From positions 1 through 52,918 of the forward strand of contig NZ_JADYUD010000013.1 in NCBI RefSeq assembly GCF_021531595.1: a DNA stretch of 52,918 nucleotides, given 5' to 3'. Numbering within the stretch: position 1 is the stretch's first letter; every line of letters starts with the position of its first letter. This document shows positions 1 through 10,448 of this stretch, in pieces. Source of the DNA: Fusobacterium perfoetens. GTDB taxonomy: Bacteria > Fusobacteriota > Fusobacteriia > Fusobacteriales > Fusobacteriaceae. The translations under genes and the position numbers were made by a program. Below the pieces are notes generated by a model that was not told the DNA's origin, did no database searches, and worked only from the letters and a program-made list of their open reading frames with translations.

Positions 1-49
1 CAAGAACTCCTGTGATAACCTCTTTTGTTTCTGTTACTGTTAAAGCCAT
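1..49 (-). CDS. 5' end of a truncated gene, function unknown
   Basis: An ATG on the minus strand at 49 opens a frame that runs off the left edge after 16 codons (begins MALTVTETKE). A strong AGGAGGT ribosome-binding site lies at 56-62, six bases before the start. A TATAAT -10 box lies at 100-105 on the minus strand, without a good -35 box. It is divergent from dus. Sixteen residues are too few to assign a family, so no function is proposed. A short palindrome (ATCCT-CTT-AGGAT, 81-93) lies in its leader. Confidence 0.7.
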   Translation of the reverse strand, partial: MALTVTETKEVITGVL

Positions 50-230
50 TTTTTTACCTCCTGTGTTTTTAAAAGATTTCATCCTCTTAGGATAAGTAAA
101 TTATACAATATAGGGAGAAAAAACGGACTTCTTGTAAATAACAGAATGAAACAGATTAAAATTTGAAATATGGAAATTTTAAGATAAGATAAAAATATAG
201 TAAAAATAGCTGTAAATATATGTACTATAA

Positions 231-259
231 TTGAAAAATATAGAAAAATATGTTAAAAT
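231..259 (+). promoter_or_regulatory. Sigma-70-type promoter upstream of dus
   Basis: TTGAAA at 231-236 and TAAAAT at 254-259 are separated by 17 bp. This is the best promoter-like pair ahead of the long co-directional block starting at 307, so it may drive dus-mutS and downstream genes. The assignment is by consensus only. Confidence 0.55.
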
Positions 260-306
260 TTTATATTGTGGTTTAGTGTGCTTTGTAATATGAATCGGAG
301 GAAAAC

Positions 307-1239
307 ATGAAAATATATATAGCTCCTATGGCAGGAGTGACGGATTATACATTCAGAGGAATTCTGGAAGAATTTAATCCTGACTTAGTATTTACAGAAA
401 TGGTAAGTGTAAATGCTATGGAAATGATGAATGAAAAAACTTTAAATAAACTTTTAAGACTAAGAGAAGGAGAAGCAGTTCAAGTCTTTGGAAATGATAT
501 TCAAAAGATAACTGCCAGTGCAAAATACCTTGAAGAAAAGGGAGTTAAGCACATAGATATAAATGCAGGATGTCCAATGGTAAAGATTGTAAAAAATGGT
601 TATGGTTCAGGGCTTCTTGCAGATCCTGAGCATATAAGGGAGATTCTTACATCAGTGAGAAAAGCTCTTAAACCTGAAACAAAACTTTCTATAAAGATAA
701 GGGTAGGTTTCAGAGGAGTGAAGGAATATGTAAAAATTGCCAAGATTGCAGAAGAGTGTGGCTGCTGTCATATAACTGTTCATGGAAGAACAAGAGAGCA
801 GATGTATACAGGGAAAGCTGACTGGAATACAATAAAAGAAGTAAAAGAGGCAGTTTCAATTCCAGTTATAGGAAATGGAGATATTTTTACAGCAGAAGAT
901 GCTGTTGAAAGAATAAAAATTTCAGGTGTTGACGGAGTTATGCTTGCAAGAGGTATCTGTGGAAATCCTTGGCTTATAAGGGACATAAGAGAGATGCTTG
1001 AATTTGGAGAAGTGAGAACTGTAGTAACTCCAAAAGAAAAAATTGAAATGGCGATAAAACATGTTTTAAGAGCTAGAGAAGACAATGAAAATGATAAATT
1101 TATATATGAAATGAGAAAGCATATTTGCTGGTATCTTAAAGGAATAAGAGGTTCAGCAGAAGCTAAGAATGCAATAAATAAATGTGATGATTACCGTGAT
1201 GTGATAAGACTCCTTGAAGAGCTTAAAGAGAAAGTTTAA
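307..1239 (+). CDS. dus: tRNA-dihydrouridine synthase (Dus family)
   Basis: FMN-dependent enzyme that reduces uridines in the tRNA D-loop to dihydrouridine. The 310-residue product has the usual TIM-barrel start (APMAGVTD), the catalytic cysteine Cys89 in a GCP motif, an [11 protein letters not shown] segment at 160-170 and a GNGD phosphate-binding motif at 190-193. Length and motifs fit the DusB-like branch, but I cannot fix which tRNA positions it modifies. GGAGG precedes the ATG by about five bases. mutS starts 12 bases after its stop, so the two are probably co-transcribed. Confidence 0.93.
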   Translation: MKIYIAPMAGVTDYTFRGILEEFNPDLVFTEMVSVNAMEMMNEKTLNKLLRLREGEAVQVFGNDIQKITASAKYLEEKGVKHIDINAGCPMVKIVKNGYGSGLLADPEHIREILTSVRKALKPETKLSIKIRVGFRGVKEYVKIAKIAEECGCCHITVHGRTREQMYTGKADWNTIKEVKEAVSIPVIGNGDIFTAEDAVERIKISGVDGVMLARGICGNPWLIRDIREMLEFGEVRTVVTPKEKIEMAIKHVLRAREDNENDKFIYEMRKHICWYLKGIRGSAEAKNAINKCDDYRDVIRLLEELKEKV

Positions 1240-1251
1240 GAAGGTGATATT

Positions 1252-3867
1252 TTGGTGTTAGACGACACTCCTATGATGAAACAATACAATGAAATAAAAG
1301 CTGACTATGAGGACAGCATTCTTTTTTACAGAATGGGAGATTTTTATGAAATGTTCTATGAAGATGCCAAGACAGCTTCAAGGGAACTGGGGCTTACTCT
1401 TACAAAAAGAAACAAGAAAACAGATGTTCCTCTTGCTGGGATTCCATATCACTCAGCAGCGTCATATATTGCAAAACTTGTAGGAAAAGGTTATAAGGTT
1501 GCAATATGTGAGCAGGTAGAAGATCCAAAAACAGCAAAGGGAATAGTAAAAAGAGATGTTATAAGGGTTATAACTCCAGGAACAATAATAGATACAGAGT
1601 ATCTTGATGAAAAGATGAACAACTATCTTCTTGGAATTTTAACAGATGACAAGAAAACAGCTCTTGCATATGTTGATATTACCACTGGAGAATTTAGAGC
1701 CTCTGAAATAACAGGGGGGAATATAGGATACAAACTTCTTGGGGAGATAAATAAAATATCTCCTAAAGAGATTATGACAGATGATAAAGGTTATGAATTT
1801 CTTTCAAAAGAATTAGAAAATCACAGAATGAAAGATGGGATAAGCCTTCATAAAGGAAATCTTGTAAGAAACAGTGAAAAATATCTTACGGAATATTTTA
1901 ATGTTCAGTCTCTTGAAAGTTTTGGAATAGCAGACAAGGAACTTGTGATAAAAACAGCTGGAATGATACTTAAATATGTTGTGGAACTTCAAAAGGGAAA
2001 AGAACTTCCAGTGACAAAAATAGTGTACAGCAGCAGTAAAGATGTGATGGAGCTTAACCTTACCACTCAGAAAAATCTTGATATTATTTCAAATTGGAGA
2101 GGGGAAAGCACAAATGGAACTCTTTTATGGGTTCTTGATTATTGTAAAAGTTCTATGGGAAGCCGTCTTTTAAAGAAGATTATAAAAAATCCTCTTCTTA
2201 ACACAGAAAAGATAAAAAGAAGACAAAACCATATAGAATTTTTTATAAATGAAGTTCTTTTAAGAGAAGAGATAAGAGAAAAATTAAAAGATATTTATGA
2301 TATAGAAAGAATTATAGGAAAGCTTGTTCTTGAAACTATAAACGGAAGAGATTTAACTGCACTTAAGCAGTCAATAAGAAGCAGTCTTGAACTTTATAAA
2401 ATGCTTAAAGGGCATGAACTTTTTAAGATAGATGCAGAAAAACTTGTAAATGTTTATAATCTTATAGAAAGAATAATAGTTGAAGATCCTCCATTTTCAA
2501 TAAGAGAGGGAGGAATAATAAAGGACGGATATAATAAAGAACTTGATGAACTTCGTGATATGTCAAATCATGGAAAAGATTATATCCTTAAAATTGAAAG
2601 TGAAGAGAGAGAAAAAACAGGAATAAAAGGTCTTAAGATAAAATATAATAAAGTTTTCGGATATTTTATTGAAATAACAAAGGCTAATATAGACAGTGTT
2701 CCTGATTATTATATAAGAAAACAGACTCTTACAAATGCAGAAAGATATATTGTTCCTGAGCTTAAAACTTATGAAGAAAAAATTCTTAATGCAAAGACAA
2801 GAATAGAAAGTTTAGAATATTATCTTTTCAAGGAACTTACAGAGGAGATAAAAAAATACAGAGAAACTCTTCAGGATTTAGGCTATAAGATAGGATATCT
2901 TGATGTAGTTACAAACCTTGCTCATGTTGCAATAAAAAATGGTTATGTAAAACCTGAAATTACAGAGGATTCTTCCCTTGAGATACTTGGAGGAAGACAC
3001 CCTATAATAGAAAAACTTATTCCTGCTGGGGAATTTGTAAAAAATAAAGTTATCTTAGATGACAAAAAGAATTTTATAATTCTTACAGGGCCTAATATGT
3101 CAGGAAAATCAACTTATATGAAACAGACAGCCCTTATAATAATAATGGCTCATATGGGTTCTTATGTTCCAGCAGATTATGCAAAAATTGGGCTTGTTGA
3201 CAGAATATTCACAAGGATAGGGGCAAGTGATGACCTTATGACAGGACAGTCAACATTTATGCTTGAAATGAGTGAAGTGGCAAACATTTTAAACAGTGCC
3301 ACAGAAAGATCATTTATAATTCTTGACGAGATTGGAAGAGGGACATCAACATTTGATGGAATATCTATTGCAACAGCAATTTCAGAATATATCCATGATA
3401 ATATAAGGGCAAAAACAATATTTGCCACTCATTACCATGAACTGACACAACTTGGAGATAAGCTTGACAGGGCTGAAAATTACAGAATAGAAGTTGAAGA
3501 AAACGACAAGGAGATAAAATTCTTAAGGGAGATTGTAAAAGGAGGAGCTGACAAATCTTATGGAATAGAGGTTGCAAGGCTTGCAGGACTTCCTAAAGAA
3601 ATTCTTGTAAATTCAAAGAAAATATTAAAGGTTTTAGAACAGAGAAAAAATATTGTAGAAAAAAAACTTGGAGGAGAGCAGATGATGCTTTTTGCTCCTT
3701 CAGTGCAGGAAGAAACAGTTAAAAAGGAAGAGATTGTTCAGGAGGAAAAAACTATTTCTAAAGAGGAAGAACTTACATTAAAACTTCTTCGTAGTCTGGA
3801 CATAAATACTCTTACACCTATGGATGCTATGATAAAGCTTAATGAACTTAAAAAGTTATTAAATTAG
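1252..3867 (+). CDS. mutS: DNA mismatch repair ATPase MutS
   Basis: Recognises mismatches and small loops and starts mismatch repair. The 871-residue product has the N-terminal mismatch-binding Phe-x-Glu (F31, E33 within GDFYEMF) and a C-terminal ABC-type ATPase with Walker A GPNMSGKST at 613-621, followed by the conserved STFMLEM and DEIGRGTST motifs. Length is typical for MutS1. The start is uncertain: TTG at 1252 and GTG at 1255 both fit an AAGGTG ribosome-binding site at 1241, and ATGs occur at 1273 and 1276. It sits between dus and the LPS-transport genes in a tight operon-like run. mutL is not in the window. Confidence 0.96.
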   Translation: MVLDDTPMMKQYNEIKADYEDSILFYRMGDFYEMFYEDAKTASRELGLTLTKRNKKTDVPLAGIPYHSAASYIAKLVGKGYKVAICEQVEDPKTAKGIVKRDVIRVITPGTIIDTEYLDEKMNNYLLGILTDDKKTALAYVDITTGEFRASEITGGNIGYKLLGEINKISPKEIMTDDKGYEFLSKELENHRMKDGISLHKGNLVRNSEKYLTEYFNVQSLESFGIADKELVIKTAGMILKYVVELQKGKELPVTKIVYSSSKDVMELNLTTQKNLDIISNWRGESTNGTLLWVLDYCKSSMGSRLLKKIIKNPLLNTEKIKRRQNHIEFFINEVLLREEIREKLKDIYDIERIIGKLVLETINGRDLTALKQSIRSSLELYKMLKGHELFKIDAEKLVNVYNLIERIIVEDPPFSIREGGIIKDGYNKELDELRDMSNHGKDYILKIESEEREKTGIKGLKIKYNKVFGYFIEITKANIDSVPDYYIRKQTLTNAERYIVPELKTYEEKILNAKTRIESLEYYLFKELTEEIKKYRETLQDLGYKIGYLDVVTNLAHVAIKNGYVKPEITEDSSLEILGGRHPIIEKLIPAGEFVKNKVILDDKKNFIILTGPNMSGKSTYMKQTALIIIMAHMGSYVPADYAKIGLVDRIFTRIGASDDLMTGQSTFMLEMSEVANILNSATERSFIILDEIGRGTSTFDGISIATAISEYIHDNIRAKTIFATHYHELTQLGDKLDRAENYRIEVEENDKEIKFLREIVKGGADKSYGIEVARLAGLPKEILVNSKKILKVLEQRKNIVEKKLGGEQMMLFAPSVQEETVKKEEIVQEEKTISKEEELTLKLLRSLDINTLTPMDAMIKLNELKKLLN

Positions 3868-3875
3868 GAGGCAGT

Positions 3876-6596
3876 ATGAAAAAGAAAATATTGTACCCTG
3901 TTATTTTTGCTGTGGTAATTGTTTTGGGATATTTAAACTATTTCAGAGAAGAACCTATAATAAAAGAGGTTGAAGAAATAGTTGAAACAACAGATGTAGC
4001 TTATGAAACATCAGGATATTTTATAGAAGCACAGAAACAGTTTGACAATTTAAAATCTAATGACACAACTTTTGAAAAAGCAAGTGCAAAATATCAGGAT
4101 ATGGTTCTTTCAGGAGATAATGTTCTTCTTGATGCTGCAAGAAATCTGTTTCTGAAAAATAATATAGTTGGAAAAAGTGGAGAGGAATGGGAATTTTTCT
4201 CAGACAAGCTTGACTATGATCAGCTGAAAGATGCTGTAACTTCAGATGCAGGGGTAAAGGCAGTTAATAAACTTGAAAATGTAATAATAAAAGGAAAAAA
4301 TTTCAAGACAAACAGTAAATTTGATTTTATAGACCTTGCTGAAAATGTTGAAATAATAAATGGGGATACAGAACTTTTCGGAGATATTGGAAGATATACT
4401 GCAGAAGATAAGATAATAACTTTAAGTAATAATGGTAAATACAAGACAAAAGATAAAGATGGAAAAGAAATTTCAGGAACTTTTAAAAATGGAAGATTTG
4501 ATTCAAATAAAAAACTTTTGGAACTTTTTAATTCTTTTACAATAAATTATGGGGGAATTACTCTTACAGGGACAAAAATGTGGTATAATGATTTGAATAA
4601 GGGATTTTTAATACCAAATAATCCTGTAATTCTTGCAGGAGGATATAAAATCCTTTCAAAAGAGATAAAAAACCCTGACGGAGACAATATAGTTGATATT
4701 GTAGGTGAAATAACAGGAACAAATGGGGATACATCATTCAGAGCTGACAAAGGTTATTACAACACAGCTGAGAAGAAACTTTATGTCACAGGAAATATTA
4801 TAGTAACTTCAAAGGCTGGTGAAAGAGTTGAAGCTGAAAAGATGGTGTATGACACAAATACTAAAAATGCTGATTTCACAGGAAAAAATAATAAAGTAAT
4901 CTATACTTTCAATGACAGAAAGGCAGAGACTTCTAAGTTTGTATATAACTCTGACAGTAAGACAGTCCATCTTGATGAAGGTTATGTATATGAAGATAAT
5001 CTTTACAAGAGCAGAGGTAAGAAACTTGATTACAACAGTGAAACAGGAGACGGTGTAATCTATTTTGGAAATCTTGTTACAAAGGAAAAAAATGAAAAAG
5101 CAAAAGGTGATAAGATAACTTTTAACAGTAAAAAGAAAGATTATACAGCAGAAGGTAATGCTGAAGTAAATAATGGAGAATATCTGTTTAAGAGCAGTAA
5201 GGTTGATTACTTTAACAGTAAGGGATTTGCTTATCTTCCAGAACCTTTTACAATTACAAATTTAAAAGATAAAAGTATAATAAAGGGAAATGAGGGAGAA
5301 TATAATATAACAACAGGAGACTTTATAAGTCCTGGAAAAGTTTCTTATAAAAAGGGAACAGAATCTCTTACAGGAGATGACTTTAAATATAATTTAAAGA
5401 CTGAAACAGGAAAAATAGAAAGAAATGTTGTTTATGTAAATAAGGCTGATAATATAAGATTTACAAGTGACACAGGTTCATTTAAAAAGGATAAATTTAT
5501 AAAAGCAGAGAAAAATCTTAAAATAACAACTGCCAAAGAAGAAATTTATGCTGAGAAGGGAACATACAACCTTGAAACAGGGCTTGTGGATATTCCTGGA
5601 AAAATAGATTTTAACTCTAAAGATCAGAAAACAAAGGGAATAATTTATGACGGAGTATTTAATGTAAATGAAGATGTTCTTACAGGTAAAAATCTAGATG
5701 CTGTAACAGATAAGAAAGAGAAAATATCAAGTCTTAAGGCATCATACTTTACAAAAAAAGATCTTTTAAAACTTACTGGAAATGTAAAAATTTCTGATAA
5801 TAATTCAGTTCTTACAAGTGAGGACATAGATTACAATACAAAAACAAGAGAAGCAGTTATAAATTCTCCATTTAAGCTTATATATAACAAAACTTTCACA
5901 GTTACAGGAACAAAGGGAATAGTTTATATGGCAACTGAAAAATTAAAAGGTGAAAATATAAAAATAGTTTCTGATAAAAAAGAGGAGTTTTCAGCAAATA
6001 AAGCAGATGGAAATATGAAAGAAATGAGATTTGACTTTATCGGTGATGCAAAAGGAAAAATGTATGATAAAGACAAAGAAACAGGAAGAGTAATACCTGT
6101 AACATATACTGGAAACTTTGCAAGAGTGTACTTTAAAAATGAAAATGGAAGTTATAAAGCTATAAGAATAGAGGGAAGAGAAAACAGTACAGTAATAAGA
6201 GATGGACAGAAATTCTATTCAGATTATATAGAAACAGATTTAAGCAGAAATATTGTTTATGCAGGTAAAAATAATAAAGTTATTCTTAATGATGAAAATG
6301 GAAAAACAGTAATAACAGGAGAAATCTTAAGCGGAAATACAAATACAAATATAATGGAAGGACGCGGAGATGTTGTTATTGTAAATACAGGAAAAGATGG
6401 AAAAGTTACAACTCTTAAAGGTCAGGAAAGCATTCTTGACAGTAACAACAACACTGTTGAAATGATAAAAGAGGTAACAGCAGAAAATGATGAACTGATA
6501 CTTAATGCAGACAGGGCAGTCTACAATAAGATTACAAATAAAGTAAAAGCCTTTGGAAAAGTATTGGTTAATTATAAAGTGAATAACGGAAAATAA
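3876..6596 (+). CDS. Giant membrane-anchored LptA/LptC-like (OstA-fold) LPS transport protein
   Basis: Probably the periplasmic bridge of lipopolysaccharide export. The 906-residue product starts with lysines and one hydrophobic segment (about residues 4-20), which fits an LptC-like inner-membrane anchor. The rest is a long run of beta-rich OstA-like units with recurring patterns such as ...ADKGYYN...LYVTGNI... and ...GDKITFN...[10 protein letters not shown]. coli LptA and LptC are each below 200 residues, so this protein is several times longer and could span the envelope alone. It lies nine bases after mutS and is followed 11 bases later by lptB, which supports the role. Family is by pattern recognition; the count of jelly-roll units was not computed. 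Confidence 0.8.
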   Translation: MKKKILYPVIFAVVIVLGYLNYFREEPIIKEVEEIVETTDVAYETSGYFIEAQKQFDNLKSNDTTFEKASAKYQDMVLSGDNVLLDAARNLFLKNNIVGKSGEEWEFFSDKLDYDQLKDAVTSDAGVKAVNKLENVIIKGKNFKTNSKFDFIDLAENVEIINGDTELFGDIGRYTAEDKIITLSNNGKYKTKDKDGKEISGTFKNGRFDSNKKLLELFNSFTINYGGITLTGTKMWYNDLNKGFLIPNNPVILAGGYKILSKEIKNPDGDNIVDIVGEITGTNGDTSFRADKGYYNTAEKKLYVTGNIIVTSKAGERVEAEKMVYDTNTKNADFTGKNNKVIYTFNDRKAETSKFVYNSDSKTVHLDEGYVYEDNLYKSRGKKLDYNSETGDGVIYFGNLVTKEKNEKAKGDKITFNSKKKDYTAEGNAEVNNGEYLFKSSKVDYFNSKGFAYLPEPFTITNLKDKSIIKGNEGEYNITTGDFISPGKVSYKKGTESLTGDDFKYNLKTETGKIERNVVYVNKADNIRFTSDTGSFKKDKFIKAEKNLKITTAKEEIYAEKGTYNLETGLVDIPGKIDFNSKDQKTKGIIYDGVFNVNEDVLTGKNLDAVTDKKEKISSLKASYFTKKDLLKLTGNVKISDNNSVLTSEDIDYNTKTREAVINSPFKLIYNKTFTVTGTKGIVYMATEKLKGENIKIVSDKKEEFSANKADGNMKEMRFDFIGDAKGKMYDKDKETGRVIPVTYTGNFARVYFKNENGSYKAIRIEGRENSTVIRDGQKFYSDYIETDLSRNIVYAGKNNKVILNDENGKTVITGEILSGNTNTNIMEGRGDVVIVNTGKDGKVTTLKGQESILDSNNNTVEMIKEVTAENDELILNADRAVYNKITNKVKAFGKVLVNYKVNNGK

Positions 6597-6607
6597 GGAG
6601 ACATAGT

Positions 6608-7333
6608 ATGATAAGTATAGAAGCTCAAAATCTATGCAAAAGTTACAAGAAAAGACAAGTTGTTAAAAATGTCAGCCTTAAAGTCAACAAGGGAGAGATA
6701 GTAGGTCTTTTAGGCCCTAACGGAGCAGGAAAAACCACTACATTCTATATGATAACAGGGATTATAAAACCTGAAAGTGGAAAAGTTTACTGCAATGAAA
6801 AAGAAATAACATCTTACCCTATGTATAAGAGAGCCAACCTTGGTATTGGATACCTTGCCCAAGAGCCTTCAATATTCAGAAATCTTACTGTAGAAGAAAA
6901 TATATATGCAATTCTTGAGATGAAGAATATGCCGAAGGAACAGCAGGACAAAGAGGTTGAACAGCTTTTAAAAGAATTTAAGCTGACTCATGTGGCAAAA
7001 TCTCTTGGATATTCTCTTTCAGGAGGAGAAAGAAGAAGGGTTGAAATAGCAAGAACCATTGCAAATAATCCAGACTTTATACTTCTTGATGAGCCTTTTG
7101 CTGGAGTTGATCCTATAGCAGTGGAAGATATTCAGGATATTATAAAATATCTTAAAGAGAGAGGACTTGGAATACTTATTACAGACCACAGTGTAAGAGA
7201 AACTCTTAAAATCACTGAACGGGCCTATATTATGGCAGAGGGACAGGTTCTTATAAGTGGAACTCCTGAGGAGATAGCCCAAAATGAACTTGCCAGAAAA
7301 GTATATCTAGGTGAAAACTTTAAACTTGATTAA
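6608..7333 (+). CDS. lptB: LPS export ABC transporter ATP-binding protein LptB
   Basis: Cytoplasmic ATPase that powers LPS extraction with LptF and LptG. The 241-residue product has Walker [10 protein letters not shown] (36-44), signature LSGGE (137-141), Walker B FILLDEP (157-163) and the H-loop histidine at 194, all in place. Size and the LAQEPSIF Q-loop match LptB rather than a general importer ATPase. It directly follows the LptA/C-like gene. Its permease partners lptF and lptG lie about 8 kb downstream on the same strand, separated by unrelated housekeeping genes. Confidence 0.93.
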   Translation: MISIEAQNLCKSYKKRQVVKNVSLKVNKGEIVGLLGPNGAGKTTTFYMITGIIKPESGKVYCNEKEITSYPMYKRANLGIGYLAQEPSIFRNLTVEENIYAILEMKNMPKEQQDKEVEQLLKEFKLTHVAKSLGYSLSGGERRRVEIARTIANNPDFILLDEPFAGVDPIAVEDIQDIIKYLKERGLGILITDHSVRETLKITERAYIMAEGQVLISGTPEEIAQNELARKVYLGENFKLD

Positions 7334-7374
7334 AATAAAAATATTATAAATTGAAAGATATAAACGGAGGAAAA

Positions 7375-9984
7375 ATGTTAACAGGTAATGAAGTAAGAGC
7401 AAAATTTATAGAATTCTTTGAAAGCAAGAATCACAAACACTTTGAAAGTGCATCTTTAATTCCAGATGATCAGACACTTCTTTTAACAGTTGCAGGAATG
7501 GTTCCATTCAAACCATATTTCTTAGGACAAAAAGAAGCGCCTACTCCAAGAGTAACAACATTCCAAAAATGTATAAGAACAAATGACCTTGAAAATGTTG
7601 GAAGAACAGCAAGACACCATACATTCTTTGAAATGCTTGGAAACTTCTCTTTCGGAGATTATTTCAAAAAAGAATCAATCAAATGGTCTTATGAGTTCAT
7701 AACAGAAGTTTTAAAAATAGAAAAAGAAAGATTATGGGTAAGTGTATTTGAAACTGACGACGAAGCTGAAGAACTTTGGGTTTCTGAATGTAACTTCCCA
7801 AGAGAAAGAATTGTAAGATTCGGAGAAGAGGATAACTGGTGGGCAGCAGGACCTACAGGTTCTTGTGGACCATGTTCAGAAATATATGTTGATTTAGGTG
7901 TAGAATTTGGAGGAGACGAAAATTCAAGACTTGGAGATGCAGACACAGATAACCGTTTCATAGAAATTTGGAACTTAGTATTCACTGAATGGAACAGAAT
8001 GGAAGACGGACATCTTGAGCCTCTACCTAAGAAAAATATAGATACAGGAGCAGGACTTGAAAGAATCACTGCTGTTGTACAAGGAAAACCAAACAACTTT
8101 GAAACAGACCTTTTATTCCCTATAATTGAAGAAATGGGAAGAATTTCAGGGGTTAAATATGGAACAGATCCTAAAAAAGATTTCTCATTAAAAGTTATAG
8201 CTGACCACTCAAGAGCAGTAACATTCTTAGTAAATGACGGAGTAATTCCATCAAATGAAGGAAGAGGATATGTTTTAAGAAGAGTTTTAAGAAGAGCTAT
8301 AAGACATGGAAGACTTCTTGGAGTAAGCGAACTTTTCTTATATAAAATTGTTGATACAATAGTTGAACTTATGAAAGGTGCTTATCCTGATTTAGTTGAA
8401 AATGCAAAACACATTAAAAAAGTAATCAAAATAGAAGAAGAAAAATTCTCTAATACTCTTGATTCAGGAATTCAACAGGTTATGGCTGCTATTGAAGAAG
8501 CTAAGAAAAATGGAGAATCAAGACTTACAGGAGATGTTACATTTAAACTTTATGACACTTATGGATTCCCATATGAATTAACAGAAGAAATCTGTGAAGA
8601 AAATGGAATCACAATCTATAAAAATGAATTTGATCAAAAAATGGAAGAGCAGAAAGAAAAAGCAAGAAGCTCAAGAGAAGTTGTAATGGAAAAAGGTCAA
8701 GATGCCTTTATAGAAGCATTCTTTGACGAACATGGAAAAACAGAATTCACTGGATATGAAAGTCTTGAAGAAACAGCAAAAGTTCTTCATGTTTCTAAAC
8801 TAGATGAAGAAGGAATGTACATGATTATAACTGACAAAACTCCATTCTATGCAGAATCAGGAGGTCAGCAAGCTGATAACGGAGTTATAGAAGGAAACGG
8901 AGCTTTAGGACAAGTTGTAGATGTACAAAAACAAAAAAATATCTTTATGCATACTGTAAAAGTTGTAAACGGAGTTCATAATTTCTTTGAAGGTGCTGAA
9001 GTGAAATTAGTTGTAAACGGAAGCAGAAGAGATGCTATCTCTAAAAACCACAGTGCAACTCACCTTTTACAAAAAGCATTAAGAGAAATTTTAGGAACTC
9101 ATGTTCAACAAGCAGGATCTTTAGTTGCTCCAGATAGATTAAGATTTGACTTTAACCACTATGAAGCAATGACAGATGAAGAACTTGAAAAAGTAGAAAG
9201 ACTTGTAAATGCAAAAATATCAGAAGCACTTCCAGCTGACATTAAATACATGAACATGGAAGAAGCTAAGAAAACTGGAGCAATGGCACTTTTCGGAGAT
9301 AAATATGAAAGTGTTGTAAGAGTAGTTTCATTTGGAGATTTCTCAACAGAACTTTGTGGAGGAATCCATGTATCAAATGTATCTCAAATTGGACTTTTCA
9401 AAATCATATCTGAAACAGGAGTTGCTGCAGGAGTAAGAAGAATAGAAGCTAAAACAGGATTCCATGCTTATGAAGCAGTAAAAGATATGGAAAGAACTAT
9501 AAAAAATGTTGCAGACAGTTTAAAAACTGATGTTTCTAAAGTTGAAGAAAAAGCAGAAAAGACTTCTGAAGATTTAAGATCAGCTCTTAAAGAAATAGAA
9601 GAATTAAAATCTAAGATAGCAGCTTTTGAAGCAGGAAATCTTTTTGAACAAGCAGAAGAAATAAACGGTGTTAAAGTTCTTGTAAAAGGATTTAAAGACA
9701 AAGAAAGCGACTCATTAAGAGAAATCGTAGATAAAGCTAAAGATAAACTTGGAAGCTGTATTGTTGTTCTTGGAGCAGACAATGGAAAAGCAATCTTTAC
9801 AGTAGGAGTTACAAAAGATCTTACTTCTAAAGTAAAAGCAGGAGATATTGTAAAAGAACTTGCTGTAATTGCCGGAGGAAACGGTGGAGGAAGACCAGAT
9901 TTTGCTCAGGCAGGAGGAAAAGACGGTTCTAAAGTTATGGAAGCTCTTGAAAGTGTAAAAAAATCAATAAGAGAAAAATTATAG
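7375..9984 (+). CDS. alaS: Alanine--tRNA ligase
   Basis: Charges tRNA-Ala and edits mischarged tRNA. The start is taken at 7375 because CGGAGG lies five bases upstream; the frame can be opened from a TTG at 7351, but that lies ahead of the ribosome-binding site. The 869-residue product has the class II core (GMVPFKPYFLG; RTNDLENVGRTARHHTFFEMLGN region), the editing-domain zinc motifs (HSATH and CGGIHV) and the glycine-rich C-terminal GGNGGGRPDFAQAGG motif. Full length. No T-box is seen in the 41-base gap after lptB. Confidence 0.97.
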   Translation: MLTGNEVRAKFIEFFESKNHKHFESASLIPDDQTLLLTVAGMVPFKPYFLGQKEAPTPRVTTFQKCIRTNDLENVGRTARHHTFFEMLGNFSFGDYFKKESIKWSYEFITEVLKIEKERLWVSVFETDDEAEELWVSECNFPRERIVRFGEEDNWWAAGPTGSCGPCSEIYVDLGVEFGGDENSRLGDADTDNRFIEIWNLVFTEWNRMEDGHLEPLPKKNIDTGAGLERITAVVQGKPNNFETDLLFPIIEEMGRISGVKYGTDPKKDFSLKVIADHSRAVTFLVNDGVIPSNEGRGYVLRRVLRRAIRHGRLLGVSELFLYKIVDTIVELMKGAYPDLVENAKHIKKVIKIEEEKFSNTLDSGIQQVMAAIEEAKKNGESRLTGDVTFKLYDTYGFPYELTEEICEENGITIYKNEFDQKMEEQKEKARSSREVVMEKGQDAFIEAFFDEHGKTEFTGYESLEETAKVLHVSKLDEEGMYMIITDKTPFYAESGGQQADNGVIEGNGALGQVVDVQKQKNIFMHTVKVVNGVHNFFEGAEVKLVVNGSRRDAISKNHSATHLLQKALREILGTHVQQAGSLVAPDRLRFDFNHYEAMTDEELEKVERLVNAKISEALPADIKYMNMEEAKKTGAMALFGDKYESVVRVVSFGDFSTELCGGIHVSNVSQIGLFKIISETGVAAGVRRIEAKTGFHAYEAVKDMERTIKNVADSLKTDVSKVEEKAEKTSEDLRSALKEIEELKSKIAAFEAGNLFEQAEEINGVKVLVKGFKDKESDSLREIVDKAKDKLGSCIVVLGADNGKAIFTVGVTKDLTSKVKAGDIVKELAVIAGGNGGGRPDFAQAGGKDGSKVMEALESVKKSIREKL

Positions 9985-10012
9985 TATCTTATAATTCTAT
10001 GGAGTAATGAAA

Positions 10013-10432
10013 ATGTTTAAAAAATATATATCTCTTGATATAGGAGATGTAAGAATAGGAGTTGCCAGATCCGATATAATGGGTCTGGTTGCCACTCCAC
10101 TTGAAGTTATAGACAGGAGAAAGGTAAAATCTGTAAAGAGAATAGCAGAGATTTTAAATGAAAATAATACCAAATCTCTTGTTGTGGGAATACCTAAAAG
10201 CTTAGACGGTACAGAAAAAAGACAAGCAGAAAAAGTTAGAGAATATCTAGAGAAACTGAAAAAAAATATTGAGGGACTTGAGATTTTTGAAGTAGATGAA
10301 AGACTGACTACAGTATCAGCAGACAGAATGCTTACAGAGGGTGGAAAAAAAGGAGCTCTTGAAAAAAGAAAAGTTGTTGATAAAATAGCAGCAGCCATTA
10401 TTCTTCAGACTTTTCTGGACTCTAAGAAGTAG
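10013..10432 (+). CDS. ruvX: RuvX/YqgF family RNase H-fold nuclease
   Basis: Member of the YqgF/RuvX family, proposed to act as a Holliday-junction resolvase-like enzyme or in 16S rRNA maturation. The product begins MFKKYISLDIG with the acidic residue of the RNase H fold at D9, and has the conserved DERLTT motif and a C-terminal KVVDKIAAAIILQ helix. The start at 10013 is preferred over the ATG at 10007 because GGAG at 10001-10004 would be only two bases from the latter. It sits between alaS and secD, a common neighbourhood. Confidence 0.9.
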   Translation: MFKKYISLDIGDVRIGVARSDIMGLVATPLEVIDRRKVKSVKRIAEILNENNTKSLVVGIPKSLDGTEKRQAEKVREYLEKLKKNIEGLEIFEVDERLTTVSADRMLTEGGKKGALEKRKVVDKIAAAIILQTFLDSKK

Positions 10433-10448
10433 GAGTGTTGGAGGAAAA

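Noticed and set aside
7334-7374. T-box leader upstream of alaS
   Set aside because: The gap is only 41 bases and no T-box core is present.
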